From positions 496,001-560,000 of the forward strand of contig NW_002060967.1 of NCBI RefSeq assembly GCF_000150275.1: a DNA stretch of 64,000 nucleotides. Direction: 5' to 3'. The notes beneath the pieces were generated by a model that made no database searches, was not told the origin of the DNA, and saw only the letters and a list, made by a program, of their open reading frames with translations. The DNA is from Trichoplax adhaerens. Its lineage: Eukaryota; Placozoa; Uniplacotomia; Trichoplacea; Trichoplacidae. The translations under genes and the position numbers were made by a program. Below, piece after piece: positions 27,115 through 42,000 of the stretch; position 1 is the first letter of the stretch; every line of letters begins with the position of its first letter.

Positions 27115-30023
27115 TTGTGTAAAATAAATATGGCTTTTAGTCCTAGTACAACAATTGTATTAGTTGTTTCTCTCGTTGCTATTATGGTCGTCATCTTGTT
27201 GGGCAACATTATGGTTTTACTGACATTTTATAAGCCTTTACATTCAACCAATTTGCCACCTAGTTTATTTCTAATTACTCTAGCGGCGATCGATTTAACG
27301 CTGGGCTTAACGTTACCTTTTTCTATCGTCACTTTGTTTCATTCAACCCGTTGGATTTTAGGCAGTTTTATGTGCCAATTAGTTGGCTATTTGAATTTAG
27401 TTTGCGGTATTCTATCTGTCCACACTTTGGCAGCTATTGCCTATGATAGGTAAGGAAATAACTTCTAGACTATGTTTAAATAAATTCTATTTACAGGCAA
27501 TCATCCTGCAGTTAGTTTACATAAAATGTTATTGTACTGCCTTCTCTTGATTTAATAAAGGGTTTCGGTCCTTGCGGTTTTGTTGATTCATTAAACAAAT
27601 CTAATCCTCTCAGGCGTGTTGACGATAAAAATATAATTTTCTATCCATTAGACAGTATAAATCGAGATATTAGTTTTCTAGAGGATTAAATATTCAGTCT
27701 TAATCTCTGTAGGCCATAAATCCAAGCATTATAATTTCCCGATTGCAGTCGCTTCGCCATTGACAGCTAGAGTTCTATTTACTTCGTGAAGGAATGAATA
27801 TTGTTCAGTCAAGATTTCAATTTATGTTGTTTTCTTGATTATGTTGAGAGGTGATTACGCATCGATAGACGGGTCTATTGAGCTCATTTAGACATTATTT
27901 TAAAGTATTCAATTAATAACTACCAATATGCAATTAGCGTATACTTGATTCGCTCATCCTTCATTTTCCACAAGTTTAATTCGATCTTTTGATTAATCTT
28001 AAACTATGGAACAATTCCTTATTTTGCAATTTGATTTCTGGTTTACTTTGACGTTAAAGGCTTTTAAATTTACTTTTGCCTTTGAGTAATAGCATTTCTT
28101 GGTACATGGTAGATTGCATAATCTATTCTTTCTTCTACTTAGTCTGATATTATGAATGATTTTGAAACTTTTGAGCTGCTTATCTTTTTTCAACATAAAT
28201 TCTGGTCTACTTTTACTTCCCCAAAAATGAGGTATAGAATTTATTCGCATTTAGTAGCGTTGATCGCTCGTCCACGACTTTTTCTATTCTAATTTGACAT
28301 TAGGATTGATCCGAAACCGTTCAATAGCTTTTTTTCTATCATGCTTTTTGTCTTATTTGGAGTTATAGAAACCTTCAGTTATACTGTTTCTGCTGATTTA
28401 TTCCATTCTTTAGCAAATAATAGGCTGGATGCTGAAAAAAGCTGATGACTTATACATATTCGACTTAAAATAAGCTATCATCAACTAAAATAATTCTAGG
28501 TATCGGCGTAAATGTGTATACTCTATAGGTTAATATCATTTGTTCCTTTGCACTCCAAATTCAATTAATGATAGTAAACACGACAACAAAAAAATGTGTT
28601 ATTATACATATATATATGTTACGTAACCTATGTTATATATCAATAGAAAATAACCTACAATTAAGTGAAACAATTCTAGATGTTATGTATATATACATTA
28701 TATAAATTAATATATACGTAAGTAACTAAATGCCATAGTATATATCTGTATTGATTGTCTTACAAGAATTTGTTGTTTTTGGGTACTAAATTCAATTTAT
28801 GATAGTTAGGGGAGAAAGTTAATAAAAAAATCTCAAATAATTGACGTAGTTAAAAGTTATGCTATAAGAAATTGAGACAATTCTACATCATACAAATTAA
28901 TACTCGTATAAGTAAATAGATACTATACGTAGTATATATGAATATCTATATCGATTGATGTACAAGAAGTTATTGCTTTTGCGCTCTAAATTCAATTTAT
29001 GATAGCCGGGAAAAAGACGATGAAAATCTACTAATCATTAATATACCTTGTAACATAACTATAAGATATGCTATCGTGAATTAAAGTAGTTGTAATTATA
29101 AACATTTACATTCTATAAATTAATATACGCAAAAGTAAATATCTGTCAGGAAAATAGCTGTATTGGTAAACAAGAATTTGTTGCCGTCGGAATTATGACA
29201 GTCATTAAGTAAATAGAAGGATGAAGAGTTTTTGTTATAACTGTTTTTCGGATAGATAAGTAATTAGTAGAACAAATCGAGAAATCTAGGGCTGAGAAAT
29301 GATTTAAGAGTATGATTTTGAAAATTACGGAAAGTTAATATTTTCTAATTCCAGATAACCGACTTGAGAGTTAAAATTCTCTTTGATCATAATGGTTGCA
29401 ATTTCAATCTCTTAATAGCTTGTCTTTTATCATTTAGATATGTAACAATTCAGAGTTTTCGTCGCCGATCCGTTCGCAAAAGTAAGAGGACAGTGGCTAT
29501 CCTCATTTTTATGTGGCTATTTGCATTATCAACTGGCGTTGGACCACTAGTCGGTTGGGGGAAATACGGCCATCTCCAAAATGAAACAACGTGCAAAGTC
29601 GATTATAATTCGAGTCCAAGTTTTACATTATTTCTTGCTGTTACCGGTTATGCTCTACCTTTAGTAATAATGGTTATTTGCTACAGTCATGTTTATCATA
29701 ACGTTAGGAAAGCGACCAAATCGATTACTCCGCTAATTTATAGCCAATCATTGAGTCAAATTATTTCTCACCGTGAAGCGAAAATACTCTATGTCTGCCT
29801 ATTGATGGTACTCGTATTTTTACTTTGTTGGTCGCCATTTGTAATTGTTCACGTACTTTATGCCTTAAAATGGCCCGTTTGTAACGAATTAAGAGCCATA
29901 ACATCGTGGATAGCGGCTGCAAACTCTGGTTGCAATCCAATCATTTACATGCTGATTAATACTAAATTTCGGAGATCTATTTTGCTCCATCTTCCTAGAT
30001 GTTATTTCTATAAGCGATCATAA
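27115..30023 (+). CDS. Opsin-like class A GPCR lacking the retinal lysine
   Basis: Seven-transmembrane receptor of the plasma membrane in two exons, 27115-27449 and 29438-30023; the intron (1988 bp) splits the Arg codon of the DRY motif. Product 306 aa, or 301 if the ATG at 27130 is used. Seen: TM1 GNIMVLLTFY; TM2 LAAIDLTLGL; a TM3 Cys 24 residues before DRY (AYDRYV, D111-R112-Y113) as in rhodopsin; ECL2 GWGKYGHLQNETTCKVDY, strongly opsin-like and holding the disulfide Cys; TM6 CWSPF; TM7 NSGCNPIIY, then a TKFR helix-8 start. Counting back from NPxxY, the position of bovine Lys296 is Ala272, and the Glu113 position is Val, so retinal binding by a Schiff base is not possible. It resembles the placopsin group described from placozoans. 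Ligand unknown. Confidence 0.88.
28558..29150 (+). repeat. Three diverged tandem copies (~200-230 bp) inside the GPCR intron
   Basis: The anchor 'aaattcaattaatgatag'/'aaattcaatttatgatag' occurs at 28558, 28788 and 28988. Each is followed by an 'aataacctacaattaagtgaaacaattctaga'-like phrase, 'cattatataaattaatatacg..agtaa' and 'tatatctgtattgattgt.ttacaag'. It accounts for roughly a third of the intron. Confidence 0.7.
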
Positions 30024-33000
30024 GACGAAAGATATTAGATCTAACGTAATATACATTATTATTGAATATTGTATTCGCCACAACAGCTGAGCTCATAGTG
30101 GCCTTAATATATAGATACTGTAATCTGTGATAATATTATCCTGATGCAATTAATCGTCCATGCATCTAGAAATTTGTCATTCTCCAATACTTATAAACAG
30201 CAATGCAACTTGATTTTATTCCTAAATTACTGTTAATGCACGGATGTTTCTGGTATTTCAATAGATTCAGTATTATTTTAATCTACTATTTCAGTGAAAC
30301 TAAACACCTTGCGATGTAAAAACTACTCACATTGTTGCTTAATCTACCATCTTAAATTGCGAACTGATTATATATAATTGATTGTTTACTGAATTACTGT
30401 ATGGATAAATTTTAATAGGAATATTCTGTACTGAAGCACCGTAGAATCTTGTTGCTTAAGTACTAACTTGATCATCGTGAATAGCAGCTGCTTTATCGTA
30501 GCCGAGCTTACAATTCTATTGATGTAAAGACTATTGATATTGTAAATTACCTTAATGTCACTTCTCATGAACTTAATCATGCATCAGTTTAAAAAATTTT
30601 GCCATATTCCAATGTCATAGACAGTAATGCAAAGTATATTCAGCAGTGCGTGAACTTTGATGATGTTTCAATGCATATAGGGTATATTTATTCTACTATG
30701 TCAGTAAATCATGCAGAATATGTTGTGATGAAAATTTACGGTTATAATTTGCTGAATCTGCCTATCTAAAATATTTAATTAGTCAATTAATGCCAGATTT
30801 CTGTATACACGTAGATGAATTTAAATACCTAGGTTCCGTGTTAATATAGAAGTTTATTACTGTAATTGAGTATTACTTTAATTTGGTAATTAACATGCGA
30901 ATAGCGGAAGCTAACTTTACTGTAGGTGTAATGACTCACCTACTAGGAGGAATTTTCGGAAAGCTATTCTGCTATTTTTACCTAGTTGTTATAACGATTT
31001 TAAGGCGGTAGTATCAGATCTGATATGATACTCATTATTATTTAAATGCTTATTCGCTAATACAGCTGAGCTTACGTAAGTAGCTTTGATGTCCAGATAT
31101 TTTCAGCTGCTTATTGTTTATGAAGAAATTTAAATATGTATCAATTCTAGAAAATTTTCCATTTCTCTTATATCATACTTATCCGAGACAGTTATGCAAT
31201 GTGCTGTTGCTAGCAGCACATAATCAAGGCTTAGATTGGAATTTTCAAAGATACTAGGATATTATTATTGTTTTGATCTTCGATCTCATTTTTAAATATC
31301 TGGAATACGTTGTGATGCTAATTGTTCCTTATATATAAATTCGTTAAAATCCGCTGACTAAAACATTTGATGGATCTATTATTTGCTAGAAGCTACATAA
31401 ATTAATTTTTTCTGCGCAGTTTTCATACCAAGGTAGTATCTTATAACAAACATACGCATACATTTGATTTGATAACAATGTGCTAACAACGAATAGCAGT
31501 GCTGACTCTAAGTATACGGTAATCATTCACAGACTACAGTAGTACTAAAATTTAGGAAAGCCGTTTACTGCATTTGCCTGGAGGCTATATCTAGCGGTAA
31601 ATCTAAGACCGTAGTATCATATCTACCAAAGTAGGATGATTATAATTATATAATTATCAGATTTTCTGTTCCCTAATACAGGTAGAATTAAGCAGAATGT
31701 AATCGCGTAGATTTAGTCTAGCAGTTGAAATGATAGAAAATCAATCTACAACATGATACTCTTTCTTTTGGCTGACTTGACGATATAATACTGAGTTTAC
31801 ACGTTCAATATAAACGGAGTTTTACAACTCCGAAACTGAATTACATTACAGTCCAGCGAAATCACTCAGTTTGCATAAAATAATTCTACAAGTATGACGT
31901 AGTTAATACCTTTTATCTTGAAACGACGTCAAAGCCATAAAATAAACAGCAGAATACAAGTAAATTGAAAAAGGCATACGATCCGAATCAAATTGTATTA
32001 ATATCACACTTCAATTCTGAATTATTTTTCACAAAAAGTATCATCGACAATGTTTGCTGTTTCATTCGTACTTTATTAGCGCTGACAGGCAGCTAAACTA
32101 ACAGATTGCTTTCTTGCTAAAGATCCTCTGCTAGTGGAACTTTACTGTAAAATTATTATATAATAGCATTAAAATGCACCAGCATTTAGAAACGTAAATC
32201 AATTATAGCTCGATATATAAATTACTAATGAAAAGTTGGAGCACATGGCTATAACAAGCCATCATATATATCTTAGAAAATTCTCTGTGTATTCAGGTAT
32301 ACTTTTGCTCATTCTCAAGGCTGATTTCATAAAAATAATCCGCAGTGCAATAGCAATAGTTATAATTTTGAGGAACAAAATTTGATACAACAAAATGAGA
32401 TCTTTCACTTATTCCATTGTCACAATTATGTCCTATAGCGTAAATTTTTTCTGCGCTACATTTTAAAGTTAAAGTATTATATTATGATATTTCTTGTCAA
32501 CATAAATAAAAAGCACAAACAATTGAAGTAAAAAGAAAATTGTAATTGCTATATGAGTGGTATCTAAAGGTTTGGCAATGTGGATGCCGTAAAATGCCAA
32601 ATGAATTCTTCGGAGCAATATGCAAATTACGAATATTTTTGAATGTTAAAAACTTTGTACATTTTGCTATAGCAAATTGAGTAAATAACCAAGATGTTAT
32701 GTAATACTAAGTTATATAATTTAGGTAATATATAAATACTATACAAAACAATAGAAGATTTTTAACTTTAGATACTAAATAATCTTTTGGGAATATACTG
32801 TACAAAAGCGACATTTCTCATCAGGAGCGCTTTATTGTGGAGTAAGACCTACTTAATAATTAGATAAGCACTGCGTGAAAAATAACATCTTATTTCCAAC
32901 GAGATAAAAAGCCAAATGATCCCATGTTTGATACGTTAGAGTCAGCCGAATTGTCTAGCTTTCGATTTTCTGTAGGATTAAAAATAGGAGTAATTGTCAT

Positions 33001-33092
33001 TACAAAAAAAATCAGTTAAGACTCAAGTAATATGAAGAAAAAGCTAATTGCAAAAGAGAAAGGTTAGAAGTTGCTGAATTCTCGCATTGAGA
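30024..33092. other. Intergenic region between the GPCR and GCC2 3' ends
   Basis: Tail-to-tail interval without a supportable gene. Between about 30060 and 31550 a degenerate repeat can be followed by phrases such as 'acagctgagctcatag', 'agccgagcttaca', 'acagctgagcttacgtaag' and 'agtgctgactctaag', with irregular spacing of a few hundred bases. Beyond 31.6 kb no structure is visible. Minus-strand AATAAA at 32831-32836 is a candidate GCC2 poly(A) signal. Confidence 0.4.
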
Positions 33093-36000
33093 CTACAGAA
33101 CCAAAACTCTTATATTTCCAAACCTACTTTTGATCTTTTCGGTGACAACGTTCTTTTCGTCATGTGTAAGTTTTAATAGTGTCGTAAGAACAGGTATAAG
33201 CTGCTCTTTTTCATCTCCTTGAGCTAAAACAAACTAGATTGTAGACGTATACATGGTTTAGGTATTAGTAGATCAGGGTGCTAAACGAGGCTAAAAATTA
33301 GGTTGTTATAGAAATATTACCTTCAAAATGATATTCTTGAGGTATTCCAGATTTGATAATTCCTGGCTTCTAGCTTGATTTCTTTCCAACCTGTCGATTA
33401 CAAAGTAAGTTTTAATAACATTAAACGAAATTTTTAATAGAAGAAAGTCATTTCGTAATTATATTAATCAATGGCCGCAAAGTAAAGCAAACGATTTCCC
33501 AGCAAATGAAAACGTTTCAATTTTTAGGAAGGCTAAATAATGATATGTATAGAAGTGCAAGACCTTCTGATTTCTTCCTTTAAGACTTTCGCTTGTTCTG
33601 TCATTACAGAACAGTGATCCTCACTATCTTTGAGTAACTAAGCAAAAAAGCATTATTTCAATGAAATCTATTATGATTGAGGTAAATAATAGATAGAACT
33701 AGATAGATTTACTTGACTTAAGTGTTCAATCTTTTGCTTTTGAACTGTGAGTTGCGCCTGGTTGGTAGCTTTCAATTGTTCAACTATATTCTCATCCGTT
33801 GGAGAATTTACAGTGGTTGCCAATGAACTACTTGAATGTTCTAAAGAAATGAATCAGTTTGTTATATTGCATTGCAATGCAAAGGATGAGAAACACAAAT
33901 TGTGCGAATGCAGTAAGTTTGAAAGATAAACTATGACACGAGGTACCTCCACTGCTATCTTCCGTTAATGAAAGGATCTTCTCTAAAGACGGCGCATTAT
34001 TTGTAATTGCATTCTTACGAAGGATAAAAAATTGTTAAAAATTAAATTTTGCTACCGAGAGATAATTCGATAATTATTTACTTGAATGGCAATCGGCTCA
34101 GATTCTATTCGATCATTTATCTATTAATAACAAATAAAATAGACATTATTCACAGTTTTGAAAAAGCGACATTTAAGCAAGCTACGACAAACCTCCACTT
34201 CCCCTTTATCATCTACTTTTTCATTATCTAATCGTAACTGTTGTAACTGATGTTGTATTTGTTGTTGTTGTAGTTTATACAACTTCTGATTTGCTTCATC
34301 TAACTGTATTTGTAGCTTCTCGATTTCCGCACCATGGTTTTCTTTCATTGTTTGCATTTCATCCTATGTTTGGCATTGTCCATATAAGATTAGGTTTTAG
34401 CGACTTACTTTTACTGTAAATATCATAATAACACACAATACGAATGCATACACACCTTAAAAGCAGCTGCCATAACTTCGTTACGCCTCATAAGATGGCG
34501 GACTGCCTCTGCTTGTTCTCCTGCAGCTAATGAGGCATCTGATGTCAACTGTTCTAGCTGATCCTTCCAACTATTCTCTTTTTCTTCTAGATGCTGAGAT
34601 AATGTACTGTGCCTTATTTTCAATTGTTCCATTTCACTTTCTATTTCCTCCTTATCATTTATAGCTTTATTCAAATCCGACCTTTAATTAATATCAAAGT
34701 TTTGATTATACAGTGCTATCACTGTTTGCTTCACTATAGAATTTAGGTTTAGTTGCTGCTTAAAACATTAAGATTTTATTACAATAATAGTACACGACAT
34801 GGAATAAAATGTTTACGCGGATATCAGCAAATTTTAAATTTTTTATACTGACTGTAATTTTTCAACTTGCTCTTTCAACTGAGAACATAATTGTTCAAAT
34901 TGTAGCCTAAATCAAAATATCAATGCATACGCGTATGTTAATTTTTATTGTTAAGCTGTATACGAGTATATAAGAGAGCACAATTATCAGATTGAAATAC
35001 CTTTCCCGCTTTTCATGATCTAATTGGGCCTGAATTGAGGATTTCGATTTCTGACTCTTTAAGACACTATGAACGCGAACTTTATAACTCTCATACTCGG
35101 TTCGCATTGACTCAAATGAGGCGTTACATTTATCCTTCTCGGACTGTACAGACGCTAGGTCAGTTTCCAGCGCATATATCCGTTCTTGTAATTCTTCACA
35201 AGACAAGTGGCCCTAAGGAAAGATTATCCATTAAAACCTTCTCACTGAAATAAAATTTCCTATTAAATGTTTACATTAATACCTTTTCCTTAACTTTATT
35301 CAATTCCGCGGACAAGTAGGCAATTTCCATCTAATGAAAATAAATTACTTAAGTTCAGTTATTGTTATACTACAGTACAGTAATTTATTATGCTCATTAA
35401 ATTGTATTACGGTATATAAAATACCTTTTGTTCTTCAATTTGTAATTTTCCTTGTTCGATTTCAGTTCTAAGATCGCTTTCAACTGATTTCTGCTCTGTT
35501 TCCTGAAATAAAAAGACAGAAGGTACAGGTTAACTATCTTGCATAAATAGCAAACGTAGAAATTTATCATACTTTGGCTTTGGCATTTGTTAATTCCTTC
35601 TTCATCATTGACCAGCCACCTTTTAATTTATTAAATTTTTCTTCAATAGTAGATTTGGTTTGCTGGACACTATCTGTTATAAGTACCCGTTAGGTAATGT
35701 CAGTGAAAAGATGATGAAATAAATTCTCAAACAATCAAGAGATACCTAGATTTATTTTAGTGTTTGCTACTTCGTCTTCTTTTTCTCTCAGTTTTTGATT
35801 AAGTTTAGATATTTGCTCATCTCTCTCTAAAACTTTCGTTTGTGATGTTTCGAGACTTCGCTTATAATCTTCCATTTCAAGATCAATTACTTTACACTGT
35901 TCCGCTTCCTAAAGGGAAGGTATCCAATTTTATGAATTGGAGATTACTACTACACTCACAAATTCTACAATACAAACCTTTGCGTATTCCTCAATTTGTA

Positions 36001-39000
36001 ACGTTAACAATCGTTTTTCCTCTTTTAAATTGGAGGTATCATTTTCGAAATCTTGCACTTGGCTATAAAGCTAATTGTGGTTACATGAATAACAAAATAA
36101 GTAAACAAAATACTGTAGCAGATGCACAATTCGATTTGGCAAAGAAGGTAGCTTATAGCTATGAAAATACATCAGCAATGAATTAATTACACCTTCTTCA
36201 AGGAAAATATCTTATATATGGTAAATTGCTTAAAACCGTTATTGTTATAACTCTTGATTATGACAATAGACTAAGATACTAAATCTAAATAGTATAAATA
36301 CGAAAACAAGTCATGCTAGATAAGAGACATCATTTGTTCACCTGTTTAATTTTGTCCTGTAACTCAACTTTCTCCGAGCTTAATGCCTTTCCTCTATTTT
36401 CTAGCTCTGAGCGAATGCTTTCTAATTTGCCGATACGTTCTATTAGAGACTGATTTGAAAAGAATATGTAAGATAATTTTTCCTTATATTTAATATACTT
36501 AGGAAAAAAGTACTAGTTTCATTACGGCCAAATCTTACATCTCTTTCTTTTACAGTATCATTAAGCCTGATTACTAAATCATCTCGAGTTACTTTCAGAT
36601 TTTGAAAATCACTGACAAGACTCTAGAAGTCAAAACAATATCTGATGTTAAGTAGTAGGGATTTACACAGTAAAATAGATTTTAACGATAATTAATAATG
36701 AGCACGAAAGGAATTTGATTTTATTTCCTTCCTGTGATTTACGTGTACGTCATGAGTGGGCTTATTTACCGTTTTATTCGAAAGCAGATCTTGTAAATCC
36801 TTTTCATATTGCAGGCACCTGAAATTAAGTGTTTTAAGTACTTTAATAGTCTAAATCTAATAGTCAAAATCCGCTTACCTGTCATTTAATTGTATTATTT
36901 TTTCGTCTTTGTCAGACAGTGTTTCTTGCAGTTGCTATAGAGAAATAAGAACAAAGCTTACTTGTACATGGATAATTTAACGTAAATATGAGAAAGCTGG
37001 CGTATTAAAAGTTTATAAGTCTTAAACCTCATATTGCTTTTTAAATTCCACTTTTGTTTCTTCGAGTTCCACACCTAATTGTTCTGATTCCTATGGAATA
37101 TTGAAATAAAATCTTTAAATGATGGATCTTGGCAAAGCATCGACATGTACTATTCTATAGAATCAGAGTGGTAAAGCTTACCTTGCCTGCCATCTGTAAT
37201 TGTTGGAACAGTTCGTCTCGCTCAGATGCCACCTTTTCAAATTCCGATTCTATTTTCTTCAACTAAAAGAAAAGTATTTCAAAAAGGTAGCAAATCGTTG
37301 AAACTTATAACTAAATATATTACGATTACAGCCATACGCGAATTTAAAGCTTTCAATCGGGCTTACGGACTATAAAATGACTACCTCAAGCACAGACTCT
37401 TCTAGGTTTAACTCTGATACTTCAAAATTTGATTTTACTTCTTGATACTTTTGTTCTATAATCTGATGTTCCTTTTTCAATTGTTCTACGATGCATAGGC
37501 AATATGATACTACTTAGTATCAATACGACTATACTAGTAAATGCTCATGCTAAAGGTAAGTTAACTGGCTAAGTACTGTTACTTGATAATAATTCTTGTT
37601 CTTTAGCATGATTTTCGATCTCGTCAATGGTAGCCTATCAAAAAAAGCATTTTTGAATTTAAAATATTTATAACTTTATAGAAAAGCATAGTATATACGT
37701 ATTTACTGTACATACAATACGCTCGCTTTCAAAGCTTATTTGTTCATTTAATTTTTGATTATCTGTTTCAAGAGCATCAACTTTTTCTTTGAGTTCCTAA
37801 ATATTTTATGATTACACAATTGTATACATATTAGTGGCATAAATATCAGCTTATTTAATAATACAAAGCTTCAATTGGATGACTAACATTAACAAGATCA
37901 TTCATATCTTTATGCTCTTTCGATTTTGATTCTGAGTCATTTGTAAGTTGTTCAGTAAGGTCCTAAAAAGTAACCATCGATACAAATTCCTTTACTTCAA
38001 TTCATTTTCTGCCATCTAATTTTAAATTTAACACAATAGAAAGGCAAACTTACAGCAACTTTTGCCTCTGCATCAGTTTTTTCTTGAATTGTATGTGAAA
38101 GCTCATCTCTTGTACAATGTAATTGTTTGTTGAGTACCTGAAAAAATGCAAATTTTTTCAATTTCTGATGGCGCTTTCATAGCGGATTTAAAAATTTCGA
38201 AATCCTATGCGCGTGTCTAAGATCTCACTTCTATGGTATTCTCTGCATCTTTGAGTGAATTATGTTCATTTGCTGATATTTGACGAAGTTCTTCAAGATC
38301 CTTCGATACACTCTCGAGGCGGGAATGATATTCCTTCAAAATTTTTGTATACAGGAGAACTTTAATTCTGTGGCTACCGGTATACTCTAAATCCAGTATG
38401 CATACCTCTTTAAGATTCGATTCATTTTCCGAGCTCGATTTACGAATATCGTCAAGTTCATCATTTAAGCGAACAACTTCGGCTTTTAGACTCTTATAAA
38501 TTCGATTTGAAGACGATATTATTGACAAAGTCTAGCAGATACGAAAGATGCCTTATACAAATTAGACCTACTTCACAGATAACATCTTTCTGTTCGGCTT
38601 GCTCTACTTCTAATTTCAGTTTTGATCGTAACTGATTTACCTCTGTCTTAAGTTCCTACACAAAATAGTTGAAGGGACGTTAACGATCTGGAAATAACAC
38701 TGCTTTACCGTTATACAGTACCTCTACACTTTCCATTAAGTCTTGTGCAGTGTTATCACTTGCGTTAAGTTCTGAAGCTAACCGTTCACACTCCTGAATA
38801 GAAATTTAACTTAAGGCGCAAAATATATTCAAATCTAATAGCTCTAGCTTACTAAGTTACATTCCCATATTTTTACTGTGAAAAGGCATTTTGGCACAAA
38901 CTTACCAAACCAGCAGACCTAAGTTCTTCGAGTAGATTATTTCTGTCCTGGGTAATTCTTCCTACATCGTTCTCTAAGGCGTCACGCTAGCAACATTTAA

Positions 39001-42000
39001 AATGCCGGTATGGATAAGTAAATTTTACATATTACACACTAAGAATGTACCATTTTAAGACATTATAAATTATCTATACCTGGGTTTTAATTTCATTCGC
39101 TTCAGTGGTAATATCTTTAAGATTTTGGTTTAATTTAATTAGATTTTTCTGCAATTCAGTGATGGAGTTCGCGGACTTTTCTATTAAGGTATAATTCATT
39201 AATTAATTAACTTAGTGGATGCGTTACAATAATATGAAATACTCACCTTCAATTTCTTTTCCTGCAGAGGCTTCATGCTTAAGTCGTGTCACTTCGTCCT
39301 AATTTATTGTAAATAAGTTCATTTTGCAATACTTAATTACAATATTAATCAAAATTATCTGCTTAAGCCATACTATGATCAGGAATGTATCATTTCAGAT
39401 TAGTTAGCGAAATTATTACGGATTACTAAAGGAAAATATAGAAAGCATACTATAAGCTTTTGTTCAGCGGCTTGTGACTCCTCTAAGTTCGATAATATGC
39501 TATCCTTATAAATCATGAGATCATCTAATTGCGCTTTCATCATCTATTCAAGAAATATCATCGATTGAAAGAATGATTAGTGATTACTACATCCAATAAT
39601 GTTTCAGCATAGTGGTAGAACGTTATTCTGACCTCATAATCCTCCGTCATAGCTTGAAATTTCTCTTTTATGTCTTTATCAGTATCTTCTTTTTCATTCT
39701 ACATCATGATTTAAGCATATTATTACAATATCGCTATATGCAATTTATCGTTGATGCTACAATTTCTATAGACGTTACAAACCGTGCGCTCAATAACTGC
39801 TGCTGTGTTCGCAAGATCTGTAGTTAAATTGGCGATTTGCTCATCTAGTTTCTATAATTGTAACGAAATTGATTATAAAATTATCATTACTAGCGTTCTC
39901 TAAGTTCATAAGGTGTTTGCAATTGTGGTAATTATTCAGAAGTGTATTAGCAACCTTGATTTTGTCATCGCGATCACAAAGGTCTTGCTGTTGTGAATCC
40001 ATTTTTTGACGTAATCCATTTATTTCTTCTTTGGTAGATAATAGCTTTTGTTTTAATTTCTGTTACATTAAATTAAGTTGTAAAAAATCAGTTTTACTGT
40101 TGCGTATATTGAACGAGTCTATTGATCAATATCCTTACATTAATAATTGCATTCTTAGTAGATGTTTCTTTAGAGAGTTCTTCAAATTTTGTGCTCAATT
40201 CTTCTTTTTCAACTTTATACTGATTAACTGATTCATTTAATTCCTAAGCAGAATGCCACAATATCTAGTTATCTAATTGTTGATTAATAAGAATTGCATG
40301 TAATTCTATTCCATAGGAAGTCCTTACCTCTACTAATTTAGATAGATCGCTAGAAACATTATCTTTGGCGTTTAATGCCACTATTAATTCTTCTTTGACA
40401 TTTTCTAATGACTCTGTTAGTAATGCTTTCTCTTGCGTAGAGTTATTTAAAAGCTTGCGTAATTCCTAGTATTGTTATTTTGTATCAACATTATCTACTC
40501 GAAGTAGTCTATTTGCTATGACGAACAATCGAAAGTTGCTAAAATATGAATTTCTAAACCTCAGTAACGGTGTCCATATTTTGTATGTCTTGACGTTCTT
40601 GACATAGTAATTGATCTTTTTCTTTTATCGACTCTAGCAGATCCTGTTTCGATGCCTGATGGATAAAAAAGGAATAGTTTAGAAAAGATATGTAATCTTA
40701 AAAATGTCGCAATAAAGCGAATAAATACTGCAGAAGTTACTTCGAATTTCTGAATTAAATTTCCATTGTTGGATTTTTCTTCTTGCAATTGAGTCTCTAG
40801 CTCGTTTATTTTTACTTGCAACTGTTCTATTTGTGACTGATAATAAAGATGTAGACTTTAATTAAGAAAGTTAATTTCCCTTATACAGTAAGCGTAAACA
40901 TTTACTGGATCATTTCAAGAATATATGAAATGATAGTGGGAATGCAACGATGATGAAAATTGAGAAGATTTGCGTAATGGCCGAGTAATAGTCTTCTGCT
41001 ATTAATGTAGGTTTACCTACGTAACCCAAAATTTGAGTTGACAAAATTGAGTAATTCCTTAATATGACCTACTTAACTACTACAATTAGCTGAGATCATT
41101 ACATTACCTTGACTTTGTCATCCTGATCACAAAGGTTTTGCTGTTGTGAATCCATTTTTTGACGTAATCCATTTATTTCTTCTTTGGTAGATAATAGCTT
41201 TTGTTTTAATTTCTGTTACATTAAATTAAGTTGTAAAAAATCAGTTTTACTGTTGCGTATATTGAACGAGTCTATTGATCAATATCCTTACATTAATAAT
41301 TGCATTCTTAGTAGATGTTTCTTTAGAGAGTTCTTCAAATTTTGTGCTCAATTCTTCTTTTTCAACTTTATACTGATTAACTGATTCATTTAATTCCTAA
41401 GCAGAATGCCACAATATCTAGTTATCTAATTGTTGATTAATAAGAATTGCATGTAATTCTATTCCATAGGAAGTCCTTACCTCTACTAATTTAGATAGAT
41501 CGCTAGAAACATTATCTTTGGCGTTTAATGCCACTGTTAGTTCTTCTTTGACATTTTCTAATGACTCTGTTAGTAATGCTTTCTCTTGCGTAGAGTTATT
41601 TAAAAGCTTGCGTAGTTCCTAGTATTGTTATTTGTATCAACATTATCTACTCGAAGTAGTCTATTTGCTATGACGAACAATCGAAAGTTGCTAAAATATG
41701 AATTTCTAAACCTCAGTAACGGTATCCATATTTTGTATGTCTTGACGTTCTTGACATAGTAATTGATCTTTTTCTTTTATCGACTCTAGCAGATCCTGTT
41801 TCGATGCCTGATGGATAAAAAAGGAATAGTTTAGAAAAGATATGTAATCTTAAAAATGTCGCAATAAAGCGAATAAATACTGCAGAAGTTACTTCGAATT
41901 TCTGAATTAAATTTTCATTGTTGGATTTTTCTTCTTGCAATTGAGTCTCTAGCTCGTTTATTTTTACTTGAAACTGTTCTGTTTGTGACTGATAATAAAG

